A stretch of 64,000 nucleotides of DNA from Spirosoma linguale DSM 74. Lineage in GTDB: Bacteria > Bacteroidota > Bacteroidia > Cytophagales > Spirosomataceae. Location of the stretch: positions 3,753,001-3,817,000 of the forward strand of contig CP001769.1 of NCBI GenBank assembly GCA_000024525.1, read 5' to 3'. Each line of letters begins with the position of its first letter. The first letter of the stretch is position 1. Under the pieces are notes generated by a model. The model was not told where the DNA came from, ran no database searches, and saw only the letters and a program-made list of their open reading frames with translations. The translations under genes and the position numbers were made by a program. Below, in pieces: positions 42,755 to 51,314 of this stretch.

Positions 42755-43223
42755 GAGGGCAAATACCATGTGTTTGCGGATTACGATGGATGTATGCAAT
42801 CAAGGTTGTAAAATAGTCTTCTGAATCCACTTGTTTCCGTCTAAAGTTCTTCTCAAACAGGCTTCCTGTTCGTTCTTCCTGTACTTTAATTGATTTGGCA
42901 TAGGATACGAAGAAGCGCCTGAATTGCTCACTAATAATTCGTTCAGGCGACGTTATAAATTCGGCACCATGTCGTAATGTTTGTTCTATTTTGGGTAGTT
43001 CAGCAAAATTTTTGATTCGAACTAACAGATGAAAGTGATTGGGTAGTAAACAGAAGGAATAGGTTTCGAGATAAAGGCTTAAATAATGATCGTACTTTTG
43101 TAGAAAATACTGATAATTCCTATGCTGAAAAAATAAGTTATCGCCGTTGTTGCCCCGATTGTAGATGTGGTAAAAACAGTCTTCAAGTAAGGGTGGGAAG
43201 TACTCCTGACAATAAGTTGACAT
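42690..43223 (-). CDS. REP-associated tyrosine transposase (Y1/RAYT), C-terminally truncated
   Basis: 177 residues. YHIYNRGNNGDNLFF at 18-32, the HUH motif in LLPNHFHLLV (His63, His65), FRRFFVSYAKSIK with the likely nucleophile Tyr108, RTGSLFEKNFRRK and YIHRNPQTHG near 144-153 identify the IS200-like RAYT family. These nick single-stranded DNA at palindromic repeats. After Gly153 the expected DWxxSSY-type tail is missing and replaced by about 24 unrelated residues encoded mostly by the antisense of the TPR gene end. It is probably a decayed or shortened copy. An 83-bp palindrome lies 20 bp upstream of its start. Confidence 0.82.
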   Translation of the reverse strand: MSTYCQEYFPPLLEDCFYHIYNRGNNGDNLFFQHRNYQYFLQKYDHYLSLYLETYSFCLLPNHFHLLVRIKNFAELPKIEQTLRHGAEFITSPERIISEQFRRFFVSYAKSIKVQEERTGSLFEKNFRRKQVDSEDYFTTLIAYIHRNPQTHGICPPTTHLIPPSLYCQRCFCTHGV

Positions 43224-43243
43224 TTTTTTGTAAGCAAATTAGC

Positions 43244-43326
43244 TAATTAATTAGACATATAGCCAAAAACAAACGCCATATCTTGGAGATATGGCGTTTG
43301 TTTTTGGCTATATGTCTAATTAATTA
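43244..43326. repeat. 83-bp near-perfect palindrome between transposase and pgk
   Basis: Arms 43244-43283 and 43287-43326 are exact reverse complements of 40 bp with a TGG loop. The inner part (AAACGCCATATCT ... GGCGTTTGTTTTT) looks like a bidirectional terminator, but the outer 20 bp are also perfectly matched. The right end contains the TAA stop of pgk. The place next to a RAYT gene suggests a transposase-recognised hairpin; a simple long terminator is the alternative. Confidence 0.85.
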
Positions 43327-44511
43327 CTCCAGCGCAGCTACACCGGGTAGCACTTTACCTTCCATGTATTCCAGCAGGGCACCACCACCGGTGGATACGT
43401 AGCTGACCCGATCACCGTAACCAGCCTGATTGACTGCCGACGCCGAGTCGCCACCACCGATGAGCGAGAAAGCACCATTTTCTTCAGTAGCTTTCACCAC
43501 GGCTTCGGCAATAGCGTTCGTACCTTTGGCGAAATTCTCGAATTCAAATACGCCCATCGGGCCGTTCCAGAGAATGGTTTTCGATTGAAGAACGACCTCT
43601 TTGAACAGTTCAATGGTTTTTGGACCGATGTCCAGCCCTTCCCAGCCATCAGGAATCTGACCGGTTGGTACTACCTGACTGTTGGCATCATTCGAAAAAT
43701 CGTCGGCGCAGAGGTTGTCGACGGGCATGTAAATCTTCACGCCTTTAGCTTCGGCTTTTTTCAGCAGTTCAAGAGCCAGCTCCTGCTTATCAGCTTCGAG
43801 CAGCGATTTACCAATGTTGCCGCCCTGCGCTTTGGTGAAGGTATAGGTCATACCACCGCCGATGATCAGGTTATCAACCGTATCAAGCAGTTTCTCGATA
43901 ATTAGAATTTTATCAGAGATTTTGGCACCACCCATAATGGCCGTGAATGGCCGCTCTGCCTCTTCCAGAATCTTCTTGGCGTTAGCTAATTCGGCATTCA
44001 TCACGTAACCAGCCACGCGGTCTTCGAAAAACTGTCCCATTACGGCCGTCGATGCGTGGGCGCGGTGAGCCGTTCCAAAGGCGTCATTAACCCAGACATT
44101 ACCTAGCTTGGCAAGCTTTTCGGCAAAGGCCACATCACCTTTCTCTTCCTCTTTGTAGAAACGCAGGTTTTCGAGCAGCAGGATTTCGCCGGGTTGCAGG
44201 CTGGCCGCTAAATCCGTTGCCGACTGACCAATGCAATCATCTGCGAATTTCACGTCGCGGCCAAAAGCTTCTTTCAGGGCAGGCAATATGTGCTTGAGCG
44301 AATATTTTTCTTCGGGACCACCTTTCGGGCGGCCGAGGTGTGACATCAGAATGGCCGAACCACCGTCGTTCACGATCTTCAGAACGGTTGGGATGGTTGC
44401 CTTAATGCGGGTATCATCCGTAATGTTGTACTCTTTGTCGAGTGGCACGTTGAAGTCTACCCGAACGAGGGCTTTCTTACCGGCAAAATTGTAGGTATCT
44501 ACGGTTTTCAT
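43324..44511 (-). CDS. pgk: Phosphoglycerate kinase
   Basis: 395 residues, full length. Glycolytic enzyme that makes ATP from 1,3-bisphosphoglycerate and ADP in the cytosol. Substrate residues in [20 protein letters not shown] (about 17-37) and [48 protein letters not shown] and the nucleotide loop [15 protein letters not shown] are all present. The TAA stop lies in the edge of a large palindrome that also serves as its terminator. No other glycolytic gene is adjacent. Confidence 0.97.
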   Translation of the reverse strand: MKTVDTYNFAGKKALVRVDFNVPLDKEYNITDDTRIKATIPTVLKIVNDGGSAILMSHLGRPKGGPEEKYSLKHILPALKEAFGRDVKFADDCIGQSATDLAASLQPGEILLLENLRFYKEEEKGDVAFAEKLAKLGNVWVNDAFGTAHRAHASTAVMGQFFEDRVAGYVMNAELANAKKILEEAERPFTAIMGGAKISDKILIIEKLLDTVDNLIIGGGMTYTFTKAQGGNIGKSLLEADKQELALELLKKAEAKGVKIYMPVDNLCADDFSNDANSQVVPTGQIPDGWEGLDIGPKTIELFKEVVLQSKTILWNGPMGVFEFENFAKGTNAIAEAVVKATEENGAFSLIGGGDSASAVNQAGYGDRVSYVSTGGGALLEYMEGKVLPGVAALE

Positions 44512-44595
44512 GCGACTGCGTATGGTCGTTGGTTTGCGAGGCCAAACTTAGCGGTTTTTTAGCAGATGCGAGCGGTAAGTTTATGGTTGTTACGA

Positions 44596-44988
44596 TTAAA
44601 CCGCTATTCGAAGGGCTGTATGGCTGGCGATCTGATCGAAGTCTGCATCATGATGCAGCACCGGTATGTCGTAGAAAATGGCATAATGCGCAATCAGGCA
44701 ATCATTCGGTTTGCGGATGGTAACACCCTTTTTACGCAGGGATCGGTACAAATCAGCCGCGCCAATGGCGGCTTCGACCGGATCGAGCCTGAGGATGGAA
44801 TGAGCTAGAATACCTTCTTTTATGAGAACATATTCATCATCCGCTCGTACTCCCTGCAGTACCTCCTGTACAATTGTTGGCGTAATGAAAATCTGGCGAT
44901 CAGCCGCCAGATAGGTAGCTACCAAACGTACTTGTTCACTTTGGCCACCCCGAAATGCATCAATCCAGACAGATGTGTCAACAATCAT
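44596..44988 (-). CDS. vapC: PIN-domain ribonuclease toxin, VapC family
   Basis: 130 residues. The acidic PIN residues are present: Asp4 (MIVDTSVWID), Glu42 (IVQEVLQG), Asp96 (KPNDCLIAHYA) and Asp114/Asp116 (HHDADFDQIA). VapC toxins cut RNA, often initiator tRNA or rRNA, when freed from antitoxin. The start overlaps the stop of the antitoxin gene by 4 bp, the standard VapBC arrangement. It lies 84 bp downstream-facing from the pgk start. Confidence 0.92.
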   Translation of the reverse strand: MIVDTSVWIDAFRGGQSEQVRLVATYLAADRQIFITPTIVQEVLQGVRADDEYVLIKEGILAHSILRLDPVEAAIGAADLYRSLRKKGVTIRKPNDCLIAHYAIFYDIPVLHHDADFDQIASHTALRIAV

Positions 44989-45200
44989 CGATCCCAGCTA
45001 GAAGGCGTATCGTCTGTACGCATTTGATCCAAATCGCCCTCCCACTTTACCTTACCAAATAGGGAAAGCAGATTCTGACGAGCCTGCCGTTCGATGTACT
45101 GCTGGAGAGCTAATTCAACGACGGCTTTCTTTGTCTTTAAACGACTAATTTGCAGAGCCTTATCGATCAATTCATCGTCAATATCAATATTCGTACGCAT
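44985..45200 (-). CDS. vapB: VapB-type antitoxin
   Basis: 71 residues from the ATG at 45200 (an upstream in-frame start would add 8 residues). MRTNIDIDDELIDKALQIS is a ribbon-helix-helix domain, followed by TKKAVVELALQQYIERQARQ (VapB/RHH family) and an acidic C-terminal tail that should wrap the toxin active site. Antitoxins of this type repress their own promoter. Co-translated with vapC. Confidence 0.9.
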   Translation of the reverse strand: MRTNIDIDDELIDKALQISRLKTKKAVVELALQQYIERQARQNLLSLFGKVKWEGDLDQMRTDDTPSSWDR

Positions 45201-45245
45201 AGCTGCTCCGTAGTTTATACACAAATATATCTATTTTTATACACA

Positions 45246-46436
45246 TCAATACTTCCCCTCACTCCCGGCTCCGCCAAAATCACCTTTGCCAAATTGAAGG
45301 TCATCTTTCGGTCCTTGGGGCATAGTACTGGTAGCCTGAGCGACGGCCATTCCAGCCGCATTAACAAATAATTCGTTCGGCGAATCATCGTCAGGGGCAT
45401 CGGTGAAGCCGTGTTTAGGGCTGGATAAATACCGAATTCCAGCTACGGCAAGACCGATCAGCAATAACCCACCCACGGTGAGGGCAACATTGAGCGGTAC
45501 CAGCGCCGTGTATTCATGTACCGTCATAACTGCGGCAATGAGGCCCAGTGTACCCAGAATGATAAGCATCCGGTTCCGCTTCGTTAGCCCCTGCCATAAA
45601 TAGATAATTGGAATGGCAAACGTCAGTATCCAGAAGAGAACGGGCAACCCAATTTGAGGGGCTTCCGTCAGCGCAGGTCGGCCGGGGCCTGATTCGAGCA
45701 GAATTCCATTCAGTTCGCGCACCATGAAATAGTTACCGCTGGCAGCCAGAACAATCAGCGACAACCATTGCACCAGATTAAGCGGATCGGCGTAGTAAGT
45801 CGGGTTGAGGGTTCGGTTAATGACCTGCCTGACCCCGATGTACAGCAAAAGCGAAACGCCCATCATAACGAAGGGTAACGCGTCTCGCCCCCCGCTTACC
45901 TTCAGTAAACTGTCGAAGATAGCGGTGTAAAAAGCCGCCAGCGAAAAGAAGGCGATCAGTGTATCGCCATAATACCAAAGCACCAGCAGCAATAGCGGCA
46001 GGGTAAACAGGCAATGCGTAGCCACCGATAGCCCGTTGGGTAGAAACTGATTGAAACCAAAGGCCAGAAATCCCGTCAGCGTAACGACAAAGGCATTATC
46101 AATCCCATTCCGGTACAGCAGCCGACGGTTGATAATAAACCAGCCGACAATACCTACACCGATACCAAAAGCTATATTGAATACACCATAAACTGTTGGA
46201 TTGTCCAGCATACCGGAGAAAATACTGGCGGGAAGTAGGTAACACGCCAGAATGGCCACGGTCGTAAATAAGAACAGACCTATTTCGATGAACCCGTTTG
46301 TTCGGCGAAACTCCACGGGGTAAGCTTTCCGAACGGCCTCCATTTGATCGTCGGACAAGAGCCCCTGTCGATGCCACCGCTCCGACTGTATGAGCAGGTC
46401 CCGGTTATAAATCCACTGTTCGTTATATGCTTTCAT
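45246..46436 (-). CDS. Polytopic membrane protein, DUF4401/DUF2157-associated type
   Basis: 396 residues. After a soluble N-terminus (about 1-45) there are roughly nine to ten membrane helices (from IGLFLFTTVAILACYLL to VALTVGGLLLIGLAVAGIRYL), then a cytosolic tail ending in GKGDFGGAGSEGKY. The N-terminal WHRQGLLSDDQMEAVRKAYP segment resembles that of DUF2157-type proteins. It overlaps the upstream DUF2157-like gene by 14 bp, so the two proteins are probably made together. The exact family label is uncertain and the function unknown. Confidence 0.7.
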   Translation of the reverse strand: MKAYNEQWIYNRDLLIQSERWHRQGLLSDDQMEAVRKAYPVEFRRTNGFIEIGLFLFTTVAILACYLLPASIFSGMLDNPTVYGVFNIAFGIGVGIVGWFIINRRLLYRNGIDNAFVVTLTGFLAFGFNQFLPNGLSVATHCLFTLPLLLLVLWYYGDTLIAFFSLAAFYTAIFDSLLKVSGGRDALPFVMMGVSLLLYIGVRQVINRTLNPTYYADPLNLVQWLSLIVLAASGNYFMVRELNGILLESGPGRPALTEAPQIGLPVLFWILTFAIPIIYLWQGLTKRNRMLIILGTLGLIAAVMTVHEYTALVPLNVALTVGGLLLIGLAVAGIRYLSSPKHGFTDAPDDDSPNELFVNAAGMAVAQATSTMPQGPKDDLQFGKGDFGGAGSEGKY

Positions 46437-47424
46437 TCGTTCGATTGCCTTTGGGTAACTGGCTCATGAGGTAATACACAAACGCAATGCCGGTTACGAT
46501 AAAGTACCAGTAATAGGTGTCGTCGCTGGATGGTTTCAGGTAATGAAAAAACAGGTAGGTTACCCCGATGTACCCGTACACACTGCTCATCAGCAGAAAC
46601 AGAAACGACCCTTCCGACGCAGTCGCCGATTGACGCTGCTGCCGCGTGTACCAGTCAAAAGCGAAGCAGGCGATACCCAGCCCCAGAGCAAACCACAATC
46701 GCGCTTCATCGAAGTTGAACAATCCGCCCAGCAGAGCTACCATCAGCAGATTACCAGCTATGGTCAGGTATGTGTAGGTAAAATGAGGTTTGATACGCCG
46801 ATGCTCCAGAACGAACGCGACACCGATGAGCACAAGGGCCAGCGAAATGGCAGAAATAACCGTATCCTGATCGAAGAAGTTGGTCTTAAAATAAAGCTGA
46901 AGCGGCCGGACGGTTACCCCTACCCACGAGATTAAGGCCGTCAATGCCATACCTAACACGCCCCGATGATCGAACCGATAAGCGATTGGCAAAAACAGAG
47001 CGGCCGGCAGCAAGGTAACCAATCCATAACGCGAGCCAAACACGTTGTAGGCATATTGCGCGTAGCCTTCCAGCGTCAAAAAGAGCAGGCAGGCCAGAAT
47101 TAATGCGTAATCGCCAAAAGTCGACCTGCTTTTTGCCTGAATCAACGCCCAGACCGGTCGATTGCGCCAGGCGAAATAAAAGCTCCCGGCGCACGCAGCT
47201 GCGATAGCCGTCAGCAAAGCTCCCTGTCCAATCTGATCGAAGTTATCGTAAACTAGCAATCCCAGCCCCAGGCTTAGTAACAGAATCCCGATATAAAGCA
47301 TTGAGCGGAGTTCCCAATGCAGCGAAAAAGGCCTCCTGCGCTCTAATTCGGCGATTTCAGTCTGCTGCTTAGGTAGTATAAGCCCTTGTTTGCTCAGTAC
47401 GTTCAGCACATCGTCCGGGGACAT
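46423..47424 (-). CDS. DUF2157-type polytopic membrane protein
   Basis: About 333 residues from the ATG at 47424; an upstream in-frame start adds residues antisense to the next gene. The N-terminus (LNVLSKQGLILPKQQTEIAELERRR) is the soluble DUF2157 head, followed by about nine or ten membrane helices starting SMLYIGILLLSLGLGLLVYDNF. Function unknown. It is divergent from the FAN1-like gene and leads the two-gene membrane operon. Confidence 0.75.
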   Translation of the reverse strand: MSPDDVLNVLSKQGLILPKQQTEIAELERRRPFSLHWELRSMLYIGILLLSLGLGLLVYDNFDQIGQGALLTAIAAACAGSFYFAWRNRPVWALIQAKSRSTFGDYALILACLLFLTLEGYAQYAYNVFGSRYGLVTLLPAALFLPIAYRFDHRGVLGMALTALISWVGVTVRPLQLYFKTNFFDQDTVISAISLALVLIGVAFVLEHRRIKPHFTYTYLTIAGNLLMVALLGGLFNFDEARLWFALGLGIACFAFDWYTRQQRQSATASEGSFLFLLMSSVYGYIGVTYLFFHYLKPSSDDTYYWYFIVTGIAFVYYLMSQLPKGNRTNESI

Positions 47425-47474
47425 AAATGATTGTTTTTTTGTTATACAAATGCGGTTTTCACCCGCTTTACAGC

Positions 47475-49163
47475 ATGGTTGGACGACAAAAGACACCCCT
47501 TACGCCCCGTTACTACCTCGACAATTTCCGCTACGTGCTGGACTTTGTTAAACGGCTGTACGGCAATCTGTTAAACGATTCCGAATGGAATTTCATCCAT
47601 CGGTTCGAGGCCTTACCCCTCGACGCCCAGTGCCTGTATGTGCGGTTCAGTAACCGTAAAGGACTCTTTTTTCGTACCAATAAACTACAGTATAACGAAA
47701 TAACTGACCTATCGGCTAGTGTAAATGCATTAATAGACGCTGGATTTGTTGAACGGCTGTCGGCTCATCATGAAATTATGGGCGAAGCCGCTCTGAGTGT
47801 TTTCACCAAGCCGGAACTTCTGAACCTGCTCCCTCTGGAACCGGAAGAGAGTCGGCCTTTAGCAAAAGAGAAAAAGGAAAGTGTTGTCCGATATGCGCTT
47901 CACGAGCTTGATTTCGCCGAAGTTGTTACCAGCCTGACTACGCATGAAACGGTGGTGAAGATGAACTTCGAAGCCGAAGGCATGATGGTGAAGTACTTGT
48001 TTTTCGGCAACCGGGGCAGCAACATGACCGAATTTGTGGTGCGCGACCTTGGCATGGTCAATTTCGAGCGCTACGACGAAAGCAAGCTAACGGCCCGTTT
48101 CCGCACCCGTAAAGAAGTAGAGGATAAGCTACTGATTTCACTAACGAACGAGGAGTTTTACGACCTCAAAGAAGCCGAAACCCCCGCCGATGATATTTAC
48201 AACTGGTTCCTGAACTGGAACGAAACACGCCCCGAACTAACCGAAATTGCCATTCCGGGTTATCAGAAACTCGTGTGCCGCGTTGGCGCTTTTCTGGAAC
48301 GACAAAAACTACCAGATCAGGCGCTGGCCGTCTATGAACTCTCCGACCGCGTTCCGGCCCGGGAACGGCGCGTTCGATTACTCTTTAAAAACGGCTCCGT
48401 TGAGGAAGCGCTGGCCCTCTGCGATGAAATAGCCGTCAGCCCGTTAAACGCCGAAGAACGCTACTTTGCTACCGACTTCCGGGAGAAGATATTGGGATTG
48501 AGTGAGAAAAAACGGACGCGCAAAGCCACGACGCGTTTTTTGTCTGATGCCGAAAGCGTCAATATCCCGGCGGCTTACCGTCACCATGTCGAAGCGGGCG
48601 TAATGAATTATTATTTAGAAAATGATTTCGACGCGGCTTTTACAGAAAATTATCCCTGGCGCGGTTTGTTCGGACTGGTCTTCTGGGACATTATTTACGA
48701 CGCCAATGTATCGGCTATTCACCACCCGCTGCAACGAGCCCCGTCCGATTTTTATCTGCCCGATTTCTATCTGAAACGCGAAGACTTGCTAAAGAAACGT
48801 CTAACCGAACTCGATACAAAAGACGACTGGCGACGGCATGTAGGCCGGATGTTCAACGCAAAATACGGCATTACGAATGTGCTGGTCGACTGGTCGGATG
48901 AGTTGTTAGGGCTTGTTCAGCAGATGATCGAGTTGCTGGATATTGAGCAACTGCGGCTGATACTGCTCGAAATGGCCCGCAACGTCCGTGAGCATACCCG
49001 CGGCTTCCCCGACTTACTGATCTGGAACGACCAGGGCGACTATAGCTTTGTGGAAGTTAAATCGCCTACCGACCACCTCGGCCCGCAGCAGCTGCACTGG
49101 CTCGAATTTTTTCAGACCATTGGCGTACAGGGCAAAGTTGTGCGGGTGATCTGGGAGCTATGA
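47475..49163 (+). CDS. FAN1-like VRR-NUC structure-specific nuclease
   Basis: About 562 residues from the ATG at 47475 (another ATG 48 bp upstream would leave only 3 bp to the divergent gene). The C-terminal VRR-NUC domain has the PD-(D/E)xK residues in GFPDLLIW, FVEVKSPTDHLGPQQLHWL (Asp, Glu, Lys, Gln). The middle has TPR-like helices (LERQKLPDQALAVYELSDR) and the N-terminus a winged-helix-like region (FRTNKLQYNEITDL), matching the SAP/TPR/nuclease order of bacterial FAN1. Known FAN1 enzymes cut 5' flaps and unhook interstrand crosslinks. Ends 6 bp into a convergent methyltransferase gene. Confidence 0.88.
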   Translation: MVGRQKTPLTPRYYLDNFRYVLDFVKRLYGNLLNDSEWNFIHRFEALPLDAQCLYVRFSNRKGLFFRTNKLQYNEITDLSASVNALIDAGFVERLSAHHEIMGEAALSVFTKPELLNLLPLEPEESRPLAKEKKESVVRYALHELDFAEVVTSLTTHETVVKMNFEAEGMMVKYLFFGNRGSNMTEFVVRDLGMVNFERYDESKLTARFRTRKEVEDKLLISLTNEEFYDLKEAETPADDIYNWFLNWNETRPELTEIAIPGYQKLVCRVGAFLERQKLPDQALAVYELSDRVPARERRVRLLFKNGSVEEALALCDEIAVSPLNAEERYFATDFREKILGLSEKKRTRKATTRFLSDAESVNIPAAYRHHVEAGVMNYYLENDFDAAFTENYPWRGLFGLVFWDIIYDANVSAIHHPLQRAPSDFYLPDFYLKREDLLKKRLTELDTKDDWRRHVGRMFNAKYGITNVLVDWSDELLGLVQQMIELLDIEQLRLILLEMARNVREHTRGFPDLLIWNDQGDYSFVEVKSPTDHLGPQQLHWLEFFQTIGVQGKVVRVIWEL

Positions 49164-49898
49164 AACTACTCCCAGTCGAAGAAAGATCGGGAACGCCACG
49201 TCGCGCTCACCATCACCCCAGACCGGACGTAAATCCTCCCATAGCCCGATGACAGGATCTTCTTCATTTTCGTGAATGTATTGCCGCACCGCCGACCAGG
49301 TACGGAGGTAGTTCATGAATCGGTCCAGCGACCAGTTGCGACGCGCCGTGAAGGTAGCGTACTGGACGTTCGAAAACGGAAACGGCAAGGCAGCATACCG
49401 GTTATCGATGTGGGTCCGTTGGGGGTCCCAGTAGGGTCCGATTCGGTTCCGGTAAAAATCAAGCATGATCGGGTCGAGATCGAAACCGAGCTGTACTAAT
49501 CCGTAGCCCCATTCGGCAATAACGGCATTGGGCTTAGCGACTCGCTGGACTTCCTGATGAAAGGCCTTTACATCGAACCAGTGTATGGCCTGACCGACGG
49601 TAATCAGATCAAAGGAGTTATCCGCGAAAGGCGTTTGTTCGGCTAAGCTCGTCTGATACTGGATATTCGGCTTTTTCACAGCCAGAATAAGCTGGGTTTC
49701 GCTGATATCCGTAGCGTCGACCTGATCAAACAGCTCGGCCAATGCACCGGCAACCTGACCGTTTCCGGTGGCGCAATCCCAGGCCCGCTGCCGACCGGGG
49801 CAGTCTTTCAGAATAAAATCATACAAGTCGGCGGGGTAGTCGATACGGTATTGAGCGTAGAGATCGGCATGACCCGAGAAGCGGTCTATGGGCTGCAT
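49158..49898 (-). CDS. Class I SAM-dependent methyltransferase
   Basis: 246 residues. FSGHADLYAQYRIDYP start, SAM-binding motif WDCATGNGQVAGAL (about 40-53), acidic motif DATDIS, and FDLITVGQAIHWFDVKAFHQEV as motif post-I; a YxYP-like small-molecule methyltransferase related to the Methyltransf_11 group. Substrate unknown. Convergent with the nuclease gene; the stop codons overlap by 6 bp, so no terminator lies between. Confidence 0.82.
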   Translation of the reverse strand: MQPIDRFSGHADLYAQYRIDYPADLYDFILKDCPGRQRAWDCATGNGQVAGALAELFDQVDATDISETQLILAVKKPNIQYQTSLAEQTPFADNSFDLITVGQAIHWFDVKAFHQEVQRVAKPNAVIAEWGYGLVQLGFDLDPIMLDFYRNRIGPYWDPQRTHIDNRYAALPFPFSNVQYATFTARRNWSLDRFMNYLRTWSAVRQYIHENEEDPVIGLWEDLRPVWGDGERDVAFPIFLRLGVVS

Positions 49899-50072
49899 AT
49901 AATTTTCTTTTCAGCAATTTTAAACGTTTTTTAAGAACAACTGTCTAAACAGTGGTTTAATAGGAAAAACCGTTGCTAAAATTGGGTTATGACCCCAAAC
50001 CATCTATTTTTGCGCGGTTGACTTGTTGCCCTCACTCAATCTGTTTGTTTATTTACCGTTTACCCGATTCTC

Positions 50073-50462
50073 ATGAAAAAAATACTTGGTATTCTCATCG
50101 CTTCGGCATCACTTGCCGTAGCTTCCATCGACGTTAAGGCTCAGGCGCCATCCGATATTCCAGAAGAAATGAATACCCTGATGACGAAATATACCTGTAT
50201 AGCCTGCCACCGCCCAAATCAACGGTTAGTAGGTCCAGCGTATGCCGATGTAGCCAAAAAGAATTACACAAACGAGGAAATTGTTAACCTGATCTATAAT
50301 CCAATTCCATCTCACTGGCCGGGTTATCCGCCAATGGCTGCGATGAAGCAAGTGCCAAAAGAAGATGCGATGAAACTGGCGGTCTGGATTAACTCTCTGG
50401 ATGGAACCCCTGCCAAGAAAGGCGGTGCTACCAAAGCGAAATCCAAAAGCAAGAAAGCTTAA
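50073..50462 (+). CDS. Small c-type cytochrome
   Basis: 129 residues. Signal peptide about 1-23 (IASASLAVASIDVKAQA). The haem site is CIACH (Cys42, Cys45, His46), with Met88 or Met91 in PPMAAMKQVP as the sixth ligand, like cytochrome c551. After the domain comes a Lys/Ala/Gly-rich basic tail (KKGGATKAKSKSKKA). A soluble periplasmic electron carrier is likely. A long terminator overlaps its end. Confidence 0.9.
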   Translation: MKKILGILIASASLAVASIDVKAQAPSDIPEEMNTLMTKYTCIACHRPNQRLVGPAYADVAKKNYTNEEIVNLIYNPIPSHWPGYPPMAAMKQVPKEDAMKLAVWINSLDGTPAKKGGATKAKSKSKKA

Positions 50463-50500
50463 ACCAAAAACACCGGATTTTAGTCCGGTGTTTTTGGTTT
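50461..50500. terminator. Long-armed bidirectional terminator
   Basis: Perfect 17-bp arms (50461-50477 and 50484-50500) with a 6-nt loop, containing A and T runs on both sides, directly after the cytochrome gene. Confidence 0.9.
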
Positions 50501-50518
50501 AAAGGCTACCTATATATG

Positions 50519-50598
50519 TAGGCCTTTCGCTTAGACCCGTGCCACGGTTCCCTATAACTCACGAGGGAACCGTGGCACGGGTCTAAGCGAAAGGCCTA
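50519..50598. repeat. 80-bp palindromic repeat with 35-bp perfect arms
   Basis: Arms 50519-50553 and 50564-50598 are exact reverse complements around a 10-nt centre. The arm contains CCGTGCCACGGTTCCCT. It is GC-rich and has no T run, so it is not a usual terminator. It lies 18 bp after one terminator and 13 bp before a convergent gene end. Probably a dispersed repeat or small MITE; its arm differs from the GTAGTC family. Confidence 0.8.
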
Positions 50599-50611
50599 AC
50601 ATGAACGATGA

Positions 50612-51073
50612 TCAGTAGTCGCTGACAACTATCTTTTTCCCGGATGCTTTCCGGGCGTAAGGGCTGATGAGCGTAACCTGGTTTTGAGGTCGGGCCGGTG
50701 GATCAATAACAAATGCCTGTGCATAACGGCTATTCTGCTTGCTCAGTACAATTGTATAGTTGCCCTCGGGTAAGGTAGCCAGATCGAACCGTCGCCGGTA
50801 TTGCTTAATGGTTTCGTGGGCATCGTAAAAAATCTGCCCTTCGGTATTTTCTATTTGTACCCGCACCGACCCACCCGTGGGGTTATTAAAAACGACTCTG
50901 ACGGTCGATGGTTGGGTAGTTGATGGGTAAACCATAGCTTCGAAACTAGCGGGTAACGTCGTCAGCTTCGGTTGCCCGGTAAAGGTCTGCGCCCGGAGGA
51001 ATGGTGCATACAAGAACAGAGCTATTAATATTACACGGGTGTCGAAAGTAGGCAGAAAACGGTTCACGCTCAT
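50612..51073 (-). CDS. Exported beta-sandwich protein of unknown function
   Basis: 153 residues. Signal peptide about 1-29 (VILIALFLYAPFLRA before QTF). The rest looks like a single Ig-like or T9SS-sorting-like beta sandwich: VRVVFNNPTGGSVRVQIEN, then DLATLPEGNYTIVLSKQNSR, a pattern seen in Por-type C-terminal domains and DUF3244-like proteins. No catalytic residues. A single-gene unit between two palindromic elements. Confidence 0.65.
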   Translation of the reverse strand: MSVNRFLPTFDTRVILIALFLYAPFLRAQTFTGQPKLTTLPASFEAMVYPSTTQPSTVRVVFNNPTGGSVRVQIENTEGQIFYDAHETIKQYRRRFDLATLPEGNYTIVLSKQNSRYAQAFVIDPPARPQNQVTLISPYARKASGKKIVVSDY

Positions 51074-51255
51074 TGATTTAGTTACGATGTGGGTGGAATT
51101 AGGCAGATGTACGCAAATGAGTCGCGGCCTGGTATGCTGTACTACCTATGGCTTATAGCCCCACCGCTGACAGTGCTTAACTAATAGACCCAAAAACTCA
51201 GTCAGGTTACATGACGTGACCTTAATCTTACTAGTTTCGTGAAGTAGAGACAAAA

Positions 51256-51284
51256 AAAATGACCAGACTGAGTCTGGTCATTTT
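51256..51284. terminator. Terminator downstream of rlmB
   Basis: 13-bp arms AAAATGACCAGAC / GTCTGGTCATTTT with a 3-nt loop, flanked by A and T runs. Shares the GACCAGACT/AGTCTGGTC core with the terminator at 54536. Confidence 0.85.
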
Positions 51285-51314
51285 CATACATGAATAAAGA
51301 GGAGATTCGGGAGG

